Origin: Oceanidesulfovibrio indonesiensis
GTDB taxonomy: Bacteria; Desulfobacterota; Desulfovibrionia; Desulfovibrionales; Desulfovibrionaceae
DNA length: 64,000 bases
Assembly: GCF_007625075.1 (NCBI RefSeq)
Contig: NZ_QMIE01000007.1
Location: forward strand, 121,696 to 185,695
Reading direction: 5' to 3'
Below are positions 31,113 through 40,004 of this stretch, one piece after another. How positions within the stretch are numbered: the stretch's first letter is position 1; every line of letters begins with the position of its first letter. A program made the translations under genes and the position numbers. The notes below the pieces were generated by a model. The model saw nothing but the letters and a program-made list of their open reading frames with translations, was not told the origin of the DNA and did no database searches.

Positions 31113-32801
31113 TTATTCCGGATACTTTCTCATAAATCGACGTTCAGACTCGGCATCGCCGATGACGAGCAGAGCGTGCCCTTTCTTGAGCCTGACGGCG
31201 GGATCCGGATTGATTTCCACCTCGTCGCCTTTGTCGATGGCGATGACGCTGCAACCCGTATCTTCCCGGATTCTGCTGTGCACCAGAGACTTTCCTGCCA
31301 GAGATGGATGAGTCTTCACCCTGAATATGTTCAACCCTTCGGTCAGGGTCAGCAGTTTGCCCGGGCTGAGCAGGTTGATGACCGTGTTGGCCGCCATGGT
31401 GGAGTAGGACATGACGAGGTCGGCGCCGGCCTTGTGCAGTACGGAGATGCTCCGATCCAGGGTGGCCCGGCTGATGATCTGGATATCCGGCCTGAGCCGC
31501 CGGCAATAGATGGTGAGGTAGATGTTCAGGTCGTCGTTGTGGGTGGTGACGAACACCGAAGGAGCCTCCCGGATGCCGGCGCTGACAAGGATGTCGTAGT
31601 CCGAGGCATTGCCCACGACCCAGTTGTTCGAATCGCGCGCAAGCTTCGGGTTCTTCTCCACGATGCGGTAGTTCACGTCCCGTTGCCGCAGGGTTTCCGC
31701 GGCGGCGCGGCCCACCCTGCCCCCGCCCAGTATCAGCACCGGCGACGATACAGGAGGGGAGTCTCCCACGAGGGTGTCGTAGGCCTCCAGTTGCTCCCTG
31801 GTGCCGGCCAGCACCAGTGAAGAATTTGAATGGATAACCGTCTCCAGACGGGGCGGAACCATCTGCCCTCTCTCCCACAGGCCCACCACGTTCATGCCTG
31901 TGGCTTCCCGCAGCCCGCTGTCCTGGATCGAGCATCCAACCATCGGCGTTCCCTTGGCGGGGGCTTCGGCAATGTGCAGATTCCCGAGGCTGCCGATGAT
32001 GTTGCTTTTGGTGTCCGTCCCGGGGATGCGCCGGGCGAGCATTTCTCCAAGCATGCGCATGAACTGAAAAGTATGCTCGGCGCCTGCCAGTTGCAGAATA
32101 TCCACAGAGTCTTCGGAGTCGGCATTGGCCACGATGGGTACGGTACTTGTCACTTCCCGGATGGTATATGCGGCGTGCGTGTTCTTCATGTCGTCGCTCA
32201 GAGCCACGATCATTGCCGCCTGTGGCGCGCGCAGCCGCCGGTACGTCTCGGGGTCGTCATAGTCCCCCACCACCACCCGAAAGCCCTGGTCCACCAGCTC
32301 CAGAGCCTGGGCGACCTCGGGAACCAGGATGCAGTAATTGTAGGAGAACCGGCGCAGACGCGTGGCCAGGCTGAGCGCCGCTGCCTCGAAGCCGATGATG
32401 ATCAGATGTCCCGTCGTGTGCTCGGGCAGTTCCCGGGGGGCTCTGGATTTACGTTGGGCTTCCAGGAACGGAGCGTAGAAAAACTGGATGAAGGCGAACG
32501 GCAGCATGACCAGCAGAAACACGATGCCCGACAGCAACACCACGGTGGAGAAGAGTCTGCCGATGTCGCTGGTGAAGGTGATGTCGCCGAAGCCGAGAGT
32601 GGACATCACCGTCAGGGTCCAATACACCCCCGTGACCCACGTATGCTCCTGCCCCTCCTGCTCCATGAGGACGTGGAACAGCACGCTGTACAAGGTTACG
32701 AAGCCGATCAGCACAGCGATGAACTTGGCAAGGGCACGCAGGTTGCGCTTGGCCCTGCGGTCTTGGAGCAGGTACATCATCTGCGACGGAATGAATTTCA
32801 T
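31113..32801 (-). CDS. RCK-domain potassium channel (TrkA-N/TrkA-C)
   Basis: 562 residues. Two membrane helices flank a pore loop with the potassium filter TLGFGD (near residue 70). The filter is TxGFGD rather than TVGYGD, a common bacterial variant. Two RCK/TrkA-N Rossmann domains follow (HLIIIGFEAAALSLATRL near 130; PVLILGGGRVGRAAAETL near 350), and a TrkA-C domain closes the chain (SGRKSLVHSR-like segment to GHALLVIGDAE). TrkA-C domains in several bacteria bind c-di-AMP, and both c-di-AMP enzymes are encoded in this window. Binding here is inference. Leftward, single gene. Confidence 0.9.
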   Translation of the reverse strand: MKFIPSQMMYLLQDRRAKRNLRALAKFIAVLIGFVTLYSVLFHVLMEQEGQEHTWVTGVYWTLTVMSTLGFGDITFTSDIGRLFSTVVLLSGIVFLLVMLPFAFIQFFYAPFLEAQRKSRAPRELPEHTTGHLIIIGFEAAALSLATRLRRFSYNYCILVPEVAQALELVDQGFRVVVGDYDDPETYRRLRAPQAAMIVALSDDMKNTHAAYTIREVTSTVPIVANADSEDSVDILQLAGAEHTFQFMRMLGEMLARRIPGTDTKSNIIGSLGNLHIAEAPAKGTPMVGCSIQDSGLREATGMNVVGLWERGQMVPPRLETVIHSNSSLVLAGTREQLEAYDTLVGDSPPVSSPVLILGGGRVGRAAAETLRQRDVNYRIVEKNPKLARDSNNWVVGNASDYDILVSAGIREAPSVFVTTHNDDLNIYLTIYCRRLRPDIQIISRATLDRSISVLHKAGADLVMSYSTMAANTVINLLSPGKLLTLTEGLNIFRVKTHPSLAGKSLVHSRIREDTGCSVIAIDKGDEVEINPDPAVRLKKGHALLVIGDAESERRFMRKYPE

Positions 32802-32838
32802 TCTGGATCCTTGTCCGGCGCCGCGCGCCGGCCGGCGA

Positions 32839-33114
32839 TTATCCCAGGCGTACTCCGCCCGGCTTGTCTTGAGCTCCCGGGTACCAGACCAGCTCCACCT
32901 CCAGGGACAACTGCACCCCCTTGCTCTTTGTCTCTTCTTCGGCCTTCACCTCAAGCTCCAGCATCTCCGAAGGTTCGAGCACGGTCTCTTCCCCTGCCTG
33001 CCGCAGAGCTATCCGGCCGGCTTCGAGTTTGTCGGCCAACTCGCGCAGGAAGGCGGCGGCTTCGCCGCGGCTCTTCTTTTCCTCGCTCTTGAACAATACG
33101 ATTTCTCGTCCCAT
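32839..33114 (-). CDS. Amphi-Trp domain-containing protein
   Basis: 91 residues from ATG 33114, which has a strong AAAGGAGGA upstream; the open frame continues to 33180 but without support. The pattern MGREIVLFKSEEKKSRGEAA...FLRELADKLEAGRI...LEVELVWYPG matches the small amphi-Trp family of unknown function. It is soluble and cytosolic. It sits 37 bp upstream of the potassium channel gene in the same direction, so the two may be co-transcribed. Confidence 0.75.
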   Translation of the reverse strand: MGREIVLFKSEEKKSRGEAAAFLRELADKLEAGRIALRQAGEETVLEPSEMLELEVKAEEETKSKGVQLSLEVELVWYPGAQDKPGGVRLG

Positions 33115-33534
33115 GTCGGTTCCTCCTTTTCGCGCGCTTGATGCTGCGTCTGCAATATCCAATACGAAACAGGGAAGCAAACTCCACGACGGCTAGGTGG
33201 CTTTTTCAGCCAAGCCGGGACATTGCAATAACATTACTCAGAGCTGCATGTTTCGAACAACCTGATCTGAGTGGAAATTACTGGCGGCATTATTTCCATA
33301 CCCGAAATGCTCTCCACACAACGCTCAAGGTGCTCAGGGCAACCGGTGCGCATCAGACCGTCTTCATGAAGCCCCACTGCCCATCTCAAATCCTCCCCCC
33401 TTGTTCTCGCTATCCGCCGGCGGTACCATAAGAAACGATATCCGGGGCGGCGTGACGCCATCCCGGATTGACCATGCGCTCTTCCCGGCCACGCATGTCG
33501 GCAAACCGTGCAAACGCATCAGGAGAACAGAGGT
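33115..33534. other. Intergenic region between divergent genes
   Basis: 420 bp with no supported gene. It separates the leftward amphi-Trp gene from the rightward UxaA-like pair and should contain both promoters. Short frames here lack ribosome binding sites. I recognise no RNA gene or operator. Confidence 0.35.
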
Positions 33535-33813
33535 ATGAATCCGATTCTGCGCATCAACGGAAAGGACAACGTCGTCACCTGCCTGCGTCCTCTTTCCAGT
33601 GGTGAACGCGTCGAAGTGGACGGCATGACGATCACGGCGAACAGGGACATCCCCGTCTTCCACAAAATGGCTATCCAGGACATCGATACGGGCGGCGTCT
33701 GCTACAAGTACGGCGAGGTCATCGGCATCGCCATCGAGCACATCCGGCCCGGAGACCATGTTCATACACACAACATCGAAAGCACCCGCGGCCGCGGCGA
33801 CAAGCATCGCTAA
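33535..33813 (+). CDS. UxaA/SuyA-like SAF-domain small subunit
   Basis: 92 residues: a single SAF domain (VVTCLRPLSSGERVEVDGMTI, then KMAIQDIDTGGVCYKYGEVIGIA and PGDHVHTHN). This is the N-terminal part of altronate/galactarate dehydratase, here encoded as a separate subunit. In (2R)-sulfolactate sulfo-lyase the same split occurs (SuyA/SuyB). The start is ATG 33535 behind GGAGAACAGAGGT. The large subunit follows after 12 bp. Confidence 0.85.
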   Translation: MNPILRINGKDNVVTCLRPLSSGERVEVDGMTITANRDIPVFHKMAIQDIDTGGVCYKYGEVIGIAIEHIRPGDHVHTHNIESTRGRGDKHR

Positions 33814-33825
33814 AGGAGGCACGGC

Positions 33826-34989
33826 ATGAAAATAAAGGCATATCGCAGAGAAAACGGCCGCTACGGCATCCGCAACCACCTCCTGATCATGCCCACGTCG
33901 GTTTGCGCCGCGACGACCGCCGAACGCATTGCCGAACAGGTGCCAGGCGCGGTCTCGATCCCCAACCAGCACGGCTGCTGCCAGATCAGCTCGGACCTGG
34001 CGCTGACCCAGAAGACCATCGTTGGGTTCGGCAGGAACGCAAATGTCGGCGCCGTGCTCGTGGTGGGCCTCGGCTGTGACGGCATCCAGGCAGACGCGGC
34101 TGCCGCCGAAGTCGCCGAAACCGGCAAGCCCGTCGCGCACATCGTCATCCAGGACTGCGGCGGCACGCTCAAAGCCATCGCCAGGGGCGTGGAACTCGCC
34201 GCCCCCATGGCCCGCAAGCTTTCCATGCAGACCCGCGAGGAGTGCGACATCAGCGAGCTCATCATGGGGCTGGAATGCGGCGGCTCCGACCCGACCAGCG
34301 GCCTGGCGTCCAACCCGACCATCGGATACGCGTCCACCAGGCTCGTGGACTATGGCGGCAGCAGCATTTTGAGCGAGACCACCGAGGTCATCGGCGCCGA
34401 GCACCTTCTAGCCGCCCGATTCGCGGACCCCGAGCAGCGCGAGAAGTTCCTCGGGCTGGTCAGGGCTGTAGAGGACCGGGCCATATCGCTGGGCGAAGAC
34501 CTCCGCAGCGGCCAGCCCACGCCGGGCAACAAGGCGGGCGGACTCTCCACCATCGAGGAAAAATCCCTGGGCTGCATGTACAAGGCTGGCGCCAGCCCCT
34601 TCAGCGGCGCGCTGAACTATGCCGAAGAAGTGCCGGGCGACGCCCATGGCCTCTACTTCATGGACACCCCGGGCCAGGACATCGACTCCATCACCGGCAT
34701 GATCGCCGGCGGCGCGCAGCTCATCATCTTCTCCACGGGCCGCGGCACACCGACGGGAAGCCCCATCGCGCCGGTCATCAAGATCACCGGCAACCCCGAA
34801 ACCTTCGAAAAAATGCCCGACAACATCGACATAAACGCCGGTCGGATCATATCCGCGGGGGCAGCGGTGGAGCAACTCGGTGAAGAGCTGTTCGAGATGA
34901 TGCTGGACGTCTGCAACGGTGCGCTGACCAAGGCCGAAAGCCTCGGCCACAGGGAGTTCGGCATCTACAAGCTGACAGGGACGTTCTAG
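33826..34989 (+). CDS. UxaA/SuyB-like large subunit, sugar-acid dehydratase or sulfo-lyase
   Basis: 387 residues of the altronate/galactarate dehydratase C-terminal family: YGIRNHLLIMPTSVCAATTAERIAEQ at the start, NQHGCCQI, GLGCDGIQAD, GLECGGSDPTSGLASNPTIG, and FSTGRGTPTGSPIAPVIKITGN near 300. These iron enzymes remove water from altronate or galactarate, or sulfite from sulfolactate (SuyAB). In a sulfite-respiring organism the latter is attractive, but neither substrate can be read from sequence alone. RBS AAAGGAGG is 8 nt upstream. No sugar-acid pathway gene is adjacent. Confidence 0.82.
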   Translation: MKIKAYRRENGRYGIRNHLLIMPTSVCAATTAERIAEQVPGAVSIPNQHGCCQISSDLALTQKTIVGFGRNANVGAVLVVGLGCDGIQADAAAAEVAETGKPVAHIVIQDCGGTLKAIARGVELAAPMARKLSMQTREECDISELIMGLECGGSDPTSGLASNPTIGYASTRLVDYGGSSILSETTEVIGAEHLLAARFADPEQREKFLGLVRAVEDRAISLGEDLRSGQPTPGNKAGGLSTIEEKSLGCMYKAGASPFSGALNYAEEVPGDAHGLYFMDTPGQDIDSITGMIAGGAQLIIFSTGRGTPTGSPIAPVIKITGNPETFEKMPDNIDINAGRIISAGAAVEQLGEELFEMMLDVCNGALTKAESLGHREFGIYKLTGTF

Positions 34990-35052
34990 CGGCTGCCTCG
35001 CTCTTCCTTGCCGGAGCAGCCGGAGACATACCCTGCCACTTGTCCTCTTCCG

Positions 35053-35090
35053 AAAAACAAGCGCCTCCCGCGCATTGTGCAGGAGGCGCC
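35053..35090 (-). terminator. Rho-independent terminator of the repeat microprotein gene
   Basis: On the minus strand GGCGCCTCCTGC pairs with GCGGGAGGCGC (one mismatch-like offset), followed by TTGTTTTTCGG. It lies 33 bp after the stop of the leftward gene ending at 35123 and 60 bp after the convergent UxaA-like gene. Confidence 0.75.
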
Positions 35091-35122
35091 TGGTCCGGGC
35101 GCAGGGCAACCGGTTGGGGTTC

Positions 35123-35422
35123 TCAGACGTACGTGTTGAACACGGTGCCCAGGCCCGCATACGAGCCGAGCACCTGCTGGTTGAAATCGTACGACTGCGA
35201 GACGGGATCCATCGAACCGCTCGGCGAACCGAAGTTCATGGTGTTCAAGGTCTGCGACACCACGGCGGCGCCGAACGTCTGCTTGTCCACAGGCGCTCCC
35301 GCGCCCATGAACTGGTTGCGGTTGGCGTTGTTCATCGTGTTCAGTGTCTCGGAGACCACTGCCGCGCCAAACGTCTGACGATCGAAGGGGCTCGTCATGC
35401 CCCCTATTCCGCTGATGGGCAT
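35123..35422 (-). CDS. Small two-repeat protein of unknown function
   Basis: 99 residues from ATG 35422 with a strong AAGGAGGGAACC ribosome binding site. Two near-identical 17-residue repeats (FDRQTFGAAVVSETLNT and VDKQTFGAAVVSQTLNT, then MN) are joined by a Gly/Asn-rich linker, and the tail is QVLGSYAGLGTVFNTYV. There are no cysteines, no membrane helix and no signal peptide. I do not recognise the family. The amphipathic repeat helices and low complexity suggest an oligomerising or filament-associated protein. It has its own terminator, so it is expressed alone. Confidence 0.75.
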   Translation of the reverse strand: MPISGIGGMTSPFDRQTFGAAVVSETLNTMNNANRNQFMGAGAPVDKQTFGAAVVSQTLNTMNFGSPSGSMDPVSQSYDFNQQVLGSYAGLGTVFNTYV

Positions 35423-35587
35423 GGTTCCCTCCTTGTTGTCGGTTGCAATCGCCCTGTTCCATTGATCGGCGCGCCTCTTGATGATCTTTAGACTTCGGCC
35501 GAATCGTTTCCAGAAAAAATGTTCCCATCCGGTTCGAGGGTTGACAGATTGAGAGGACGGAGCTAAACACTCTTCTCTCTTGGCTGA

Positions 35588-35663
<76 letters not shown>

Positions 35664-35680
35664 CAAGGGCTCCGTTTTTT

Positions 35681-35755
<75 letters not shown>

Positions 35756-35757
35756 CG

Positions 35758-35833
<76 letters not shown>

Positions 35834-35841
35834 CGAATATG

Positions 35842-35868
35842 AAGCCGGCCCTGTGCCGGCTTTTTTTT
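35842..35868 (+). terminator. Rho-independent terminator of the tRNA operon
   Basis: AAGCCGG/CCGGCTT arms with a CCCTGTG loop followed by eight T residues, starting 9 nt after the last tRNA. Confidence 0.93.
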
Positions 35869-35929
35869 ATGGTTGTGGCCACGTTCTTTTTCTGAAACGA
35901 CACGCGCCATACCCCTGAGGAACACGCCC

Positions 35930-36712
35930 ATGCCCCAGGCCCCCATCATCATGACGGATCACGAGATCAACGAAGCGAGCCTTCACGAGCTTCTGGACGC
36001 GGTTCGCGCCCGGTTCGAGGTGCACTTCGAACCGGTTTCCGTGGACGGACAGACCTTTGAAATTCTGCAGATAAGCGACATGGAGCGCTATGTGGACATG
36101 CTGGCGGATCAGGCCGGCGAGGGTCCGCTGGAGCTCCCTTTCTGGGCCAAGCTCTGGCCGGCGTCCATTCTGCTGGCCTACTACACCAAACGCGTGGACC
36201 CCAAACCCGGCGACCGCGCCCTGGAGATAGGCGCCGGTGTGGGACTGGCCGGACTCGTGGCCGCATCCAAGGGCTTCGATACCCTTATCTCGGACATTGA
36301 GACAGACTCCCTCATCTTCTCACGCATCAACATCCTGAAGAACAATCTGGAAAACATGGCGCGCGTTGTCCGGGTAGATTTCGGGACGGAAAAGGACCGC
36401 GACACCCTGAAGGATCGGTTCCGGCTCATCCTTGGCGCCGAAGTGCTCTATATAGAGGATACCTACAGGGCGCTGACAAAGTTTATCGGACGCCATCTGG
36501 ACACAGCCCCGGACGCCGAAGCCATCCTTTCCATTAACTACACCCGCAGGGCCCACGGCTTTTTCCAGCGTGCGGAGAAGGAATTCTCCATCCAGCAGCA
36601 GGTCATGGGATTCAAAGCCAGTGAGAACGCAGAGGACAAGGACGCAGAACGATTCCTCTGCGCGCTGTACCGTCTGACCCCCCGCAAGATTTCCCCAGGA
36701 GACGCATCGTGA
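35930..36712 (+). CDS. SAM-dependent methyltransferase, METTL/NNMT-like
   Basis: 260 residues from ATG 35930; ATG 35951 is an alternative, and the frame upstream runs into the terminator. The Rossmann methyltransferase fold has the SAM loop ALEIGAGVGLAGLVAASKG near residue 95 and LILGAEVLYIEDTYRALTKF near 175. ELPFWAKLWPASILLA at about 70 is typical of the METTL-type protein lysine/small-molecule methyltransferases. The next gene, a YcaO-TPR protein, begins inside its stop codon (GTGA), so the two products are likely to work together. Substrate unknown. Confidence 0.82.
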   Translation: MPQAPIIMTDHEINEASLHELLDAVRARFEVHFEPVSVDGQTFEILQISDMERYVDMLADQAGEGPLELPFWAKLWPASILLAYYTKRVDPKPGDRALEIGAGVGLAGLVAASKGFDTLISDIETDSLIFSRINILKNNLENMARVVRVDFGTEKDRDTLKDRFRLILGAEVLYIEDTYRALTKFIGRHLDTAPDAEAILSINYTRRAHGFFQRAEKEFSIQQQVMGFKASENAEDKDAERFLCALYRLTPRKISPGDAS

Positions 36713-38451
36713 TCCGCATCGCCCCCTGCCCCAAGGGCTACACTCGCGACCAGGACAAGACCAACCCACCGACCGAAACCGTGGCCCGGGTCAAAAAAAT
36801 CATGGCCGCAAAAGGACGCGACATCCTGGCAGAGACCAGGCGCATAGATACCGGCCGGCTGGACATACCGGTGTACCTGTCCATATGCGGCGAGGCCGCC
36901 AAACGGGTGATGCCGACACGCAAGCAGATGGGCAAGGGCGCCTCTCCGGAGCAGGCCGAGGCATCCGCGCTCATGGAGCTTGTGGAGCGCTTCTCTTTCT
37001 TCAGCTTCTGGGAAGATGCGGACTTCAAAGCCCTCACCTACTCCGAAGCCATGGAGGAAGCCGAGGACAGAGGCCTGCCGCCTGTGATGCCCGTTTCCGA
37101 AATCCTCGCCTCAGTGCACGAGAATTTGCCGGAAGAAGACGCCCTGCGCGTGCTGGACACCATGCGCTGGCTCTTTTATCCGGCCACCGCCCTGGGCGAG
37201 GACCGAGAGACCCTCGCACCTCTCGACTGGTTCAAGGTCCTCGGCGAATTCAACGGCACCTGCGCCGGCAACGCCACGGCCGAATCGCTGCTGCAGGGCG
37301 GCTGCGAGCTCATCGAGCGGCACGTCTGCGCTCTGTGGGACCGAGACCACCGCGAAACCCCGACAATCCGCCATGAGTCCCTGCAGGATCCAGTGCTCGT
37401 CCAGTTGCTCCGGAAATTCACCGACCGCTCCATACAGGTGGTGCTCAAGGATTTCACCATGGATATGCCCGCGCCCACCGTGGCTGCCGCGGCGTATGAT
37501 CCCAACACGTTCCCGGACCGCTCGGAAATCGTCTTTACCGCCGGCACAGCAGCATCGCCCGTAAAAGCGGCTATCCGCGCACTCACCGAGGTGGCGCAGC
37601 TGGCGGGCGACTTCGAGACAGGCTCGGTCTACGAGGCCTCCGGCCTGCCCAAACTCGAAAGTCCGGAAGAATTCGAAGCCCTGGCCAAAGGCCCGCAGGT
37701 GGACCTGGATTCGCTGCCGTCCATCGAGGACGGCGACATCGCGGACGAGCTCTCCGCCTTGTGCCAAGGGCTCAAGGCCAAGGGGCTGACCTACTACGCC
37801 GTGGACATGACCCGGCCCGAGCTGGAGCTGCCCGCGCATTATGGTTTCGTACCCGGCCTGGATTTCCGCGAACGGGACATCCACCCCAGCATCGGGCTGT
37901 TCGTGGGCCGGCTGCTGGCGGAAGTGGCCAACCCGGAGGACGCCGAACGCGGCCTGGCGACCATCGCCGAGGTCTACGGCGAGGACGCATTCTTCATGCC
38001 CTTCTTCCGTGGCATGCTCTCTCTGCGACAAGGCCAGTTGCTGGCTGCGGAGCAATGGTTCCAGGAAGCGGAACCTATCCAGCCGGACGATGACAAAAAG
38101 GCTCTGGCGGCGTTCTATATCGGCTACGTGAAGACGCTCATGGAGGACTGGGAAGGATCCATTCCCTGTCTGGATCGCGCCATCGCGCTGTCCAAGGAGG
38201 TGAAGGAATACTTCAACCTCCGCGGGGTGGCTAAGTTCAAGCGCGCCATGTACGATGAGGCTGCCTGCGACTTCGAAGCAGTGCTCGGCCTGGACAAGGG
38301 CTCGGCCATGGATATAGCAAACCTGGGCGTGTGCAACAGGCACCTGGGCAATCCGGACAAGGCCATGGAACTGCTGAGCGCCGCGCTTGAGCTGGACCCG
38401 AGCCTGGAATATGCACGTAAACATCTGGATGAATTGAACGCGGACCAGTAA
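36709..38451 (+). CDS. YcaO-domain protein with C-terminal TPR repeats
   Basis: 580 residues from a GTG overlapping the methyltransferase stop. The first 400 form a YcaO ATP-binding domain with MGKGASPEQAEASALMELVERF (near 85), GNATAESLLQGGCELIERHV (near 190) and AASPVKAAIRALTEVAQ (near 285), all carrying the acidic residues of active YcaO enzymes. From about 420 there are TPR-type repeats (GQLLAAEQWFQEAEPIQPDD, DWEGSIPCLDRAIAL, ALELDPSLEYARKHLD). The Pro-rich C-terminus of azoline-forming YcaO proteins and a TfuA partner are absent. YcaO enzymes activate peptide carbonyls with ATP; the target is unknown, but dsrC is the next gene. Confidence 0.85.
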   Translation: MIRIAPCPKGYTRDQDKTNPPTETVARVKKIMAAKGRDILAETRRIDTGRLDIPVYLSICGEAAKRVMPTRKQMGKGASPEQAEASALMELVERFSFFSFWEDADFKALTYSEAMEEAEDRGLPPVMPVSEILASVHENLPEEDALRVLDTMRWLFYPATALGEDRETLAPLDWFKVLGEFNGTCAGNATAESLLQGGCELIERHVCALWDRDHRETPTIRHESLQDPVLVQLLRKFTDRSIQVVLKDFTMDMPAPTVAAAAYDPNTFPDRSEIVFTAGTAASPVKAAIRALTEVAQLAGDFETGSVYEASGLPKLESPEEFEALAKGPQVDLDSLPSIEDGDIADELSALCQGLKAKGLTYYAVDMTRPELELPAHYGFVPGLDFRERDIHPSIGLFVGRLLAEVANPEDAERGLATIAEVYGEDAFFMPFFRGMLSLRQGQLLAAEQWFQEAEPIQPDDDKKALAAFYIGYVKTLMEDWEGSIPCLDRAIALSKEVKEYFNLRGVAKFKRAMYDEAACDFEAVLGLDKGSAMDIANLGVCNRHLGNPDKAMELLSAALELDPSLEYARKHLDELNADQ

Positions 38452-38477
38452 CGATTCAAAAATATGGTCCTTACCAC

Positions 38478-38526
38478 TTTGTCACCGAAAAAGGATTTGA
38501 CAAACAAAGGGCGGAGAATTTAGGTA
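38478..38526 (+). promoter_or_regulatory. Likely dsrC promoter with an overlapping inverted repeat
   Basis: TTGACA (38497-38502), an 18-nt spacer and TAGGTA (38521-38526) form a credible sigma-70 promoter about 160 bp upstream of dsrC. The -35 box lies inside the inverted repeat TTTGTCA (38478-38484) / TGACAAA (38498-38504), 13 nt apart, which could be an operator. The long leader also holds a small hairpin CGGGAG/CTCCCG (38632-38650). Confidence 0.45.
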
Positions 38527-38688
38527 TCTCCAATCTCAACGGTATTGTTTCCAAGGCAGCAAGACGGTAACATTGCCGTTGACGATTTCGTGTGTACGGT
38601 TCGCTAGTGCGGGCCTTCAATAAGGGACCTCCGGGAGTGGATCGCTCCCGAACCCGTTAAAACATGCACTTGTCAAGGAGGATGTCAC

Positions 38689-39006
38689 ATGGCAACGGTT
38701 GAATACGCCGGCAAGACCTTTGAGGTGGACGAGGACGGTTTCCTGCAGCGCTTTGAGGACTGGTGCCCCGAGTGGGTTGACTATGTTAAGGAGTCCGAGG
38801 GCATCAAGGAACTCACCGAAGGCCACCAGAAGGTCATCGATTTCCTGCAGGACTACTACAAGAAAAACGGCATCGCCCCCATGGTCCGCATCCTGTCCAA
38901 GGTGACCGGCTACAAGCTCAAGCAGATCTACGAGCTGTTCCCGTCCGGTCCGGGCAAGGGCGCCTGTAAGATGGCCGGCCTGCCCAAGCCCACGGGCTGC
39001 GTCTAA
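38689..39006 (+). CDS. dsrC: Dissimilatory sulfite reductase gamma subunit DsrC
   Basis: 105 residues, the sulfur carrier of dissimilatory sulfite reduction. The C-terminal arm holds both redox cysteines, Cys93 (GKGACKM) and the penultimate Cys104 (PTGCV), which form the trisulfide with sulfite-derived sulfur. The core EDWCPEWVDYVKESEGI and YKLKQIYELFPSGPGKGACK is canonical. RBS AAGGAGGATG is strong. It stands alone with its own promoter and terminator, apart from dsrAB, as is usual in sulfate reducers. Confidence 0.98.
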   Translation: MATVEYAGKTFEVDEDGFLQRFEDWCPEWVDYVKESEGIKELTEGHQKVIDFLQDYYKKNGIAPMVRILSKVTGYKLKQIYELFPSGPGKGACKMAGLPKPTGCV

Positions 39007-39040
39007 GCCGCAAAACGACGCATCGTTTTTTCGATGTTCG

Positions 39041-39069
39041 GAGGACGGGGTTCGCCCCGTCCTCTTTTG
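39041..39069 (+). terminator. Rho-independent terminator of dsrC
   Basis: GAGGACGGGG/CCCCGTCCTC arms with a TTCG tetraloop followed by TTTTGTTTT. Such a stable hairpin fits a highly expressed single-gene transcript. Confidence 0.93.
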
Positions 39070-39109
39070 TTTTGCGGCGTTGAGTTGCATTGAGGGGCCG
39101 ACATGCTCC

Positions 39110-39976
39110 TCAGGAGTACTCGTAAAAGCCTCGACCACTCTGCACGCCGAGCTTTCCTTGCTCAACATACTGCGACAGATAATCCGCTATGCGCTTCAGG
39201 CCGGCGTCATGCTGCTGAGTCGCACCGAGCATGGCAATCCGTTGGGCCGTATCCAGGCCAACCATGTCCAAAATGCCGAAAGGACCGACGGGCATGTGCA
39301 TGATGCGCTTCCAGGCCATGTCCACTGTCTCCGGCGAGGCCACATCGTCCACCACCAGCTCGAGCGCCGCCCTGGTCAATGCGTTCAGTAGATTGTTGAA
39401 GATATAACCAGGCCGCTCAGTCTTCAGCACTATCGGCGTCTGCCCCAGCGACTCCGCCAACTCGCGAAGCAACTCCAGCACCTCTGGGCTTGCGCCCGCA
39501 TGGCCCATAACGTCTACGACGTCCCCCCCGCGCAAGGGCGCATGGAAATGAAACGCTGCAAACAGCTCCGGCCTGCCCGTGGCGTCCGCCAGCATCGAGG
39601 GCACAAGGTCCGAAGTATTTGTGGTGAATACGACTCCCGGGTCGCACACTTCGTTCAGTCTGCCAAAGACCTGACGTTTGATGCCTAAATCCTCTGGCAC
39701 GGACTCGCTGACCAGATCAACGCCAGCCGCTGCTTCAGCAATGTCGTCGGCTATGTGCAGACGATTCAAGCCCGATATGGCGAGCGCCGAGTCAATATGT
39801 CCGCCTGCGATCAACTCCTCGTACATACCTGCAATGTCTTTGGACACGCGCTCGAGACGTTCCTTCGAAGCGTCGTAGACCACCGTATCGAAGCCCCGCA
39901 GGGCGAACAATGCGGCCACCTGGGTCCCTATGGTTCCTGAGCCGACAATCAATACCCGCTTTACTGATTTCTTCAT
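39110..39976 (-). CDS. 3-hydroxyacyl-CoA (3-hydroxybutyryl-CoA) dehydrogenase
   Basis: 288 residues from ATG 39976, preceded by AAGGAGAGATGGG; an open extension upstream belongs to tetR. The N-terminal NAD domain begins VLIVGSGTIGTQVAALFALRGFD. The catalytic region has SVPEDL and FAAFHFHAPLRGGDVVDVMGH, where the canonical HFFNP is replaced by HFHAP. The C-terminal dimer domain has RPGYIFNNLLNALTRAALELV. Fatty-acid or butyrate metabolism is the likely context. It lies 28 bp downstream of a TetR gene and is probably regulated by it. Confidence 0.87.
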   Translation of the reverse strand: MKKSVKRVLIVGSGTIGTQVAALFALRGFDTVVYDASKERLERVSKDIAGMYEELIAGGHIDSALAISGLNRLHIADDIAEAAAGVDLVSESVPEDLGIKRQVFGRLNEVCDPGVVFTTNTSDLVPSMLADATGRPELFAAFHFHAPLRGGDVVDVMGHAGASPEVLELLRELAESLGQTPIVLKTERPGYIFNNLLNALTRAALELVVDDVASPETVDMAWKRIMHMPVGPFGILDMVGLDTAQRIAMLGATQQHDAGLKRIADYLSQYVEQGKLGVQSGRGFYEYS

Positions 39977-40004
39977 CCCATCTCTCCTTGCTGACGGTAC
40001 GCGA

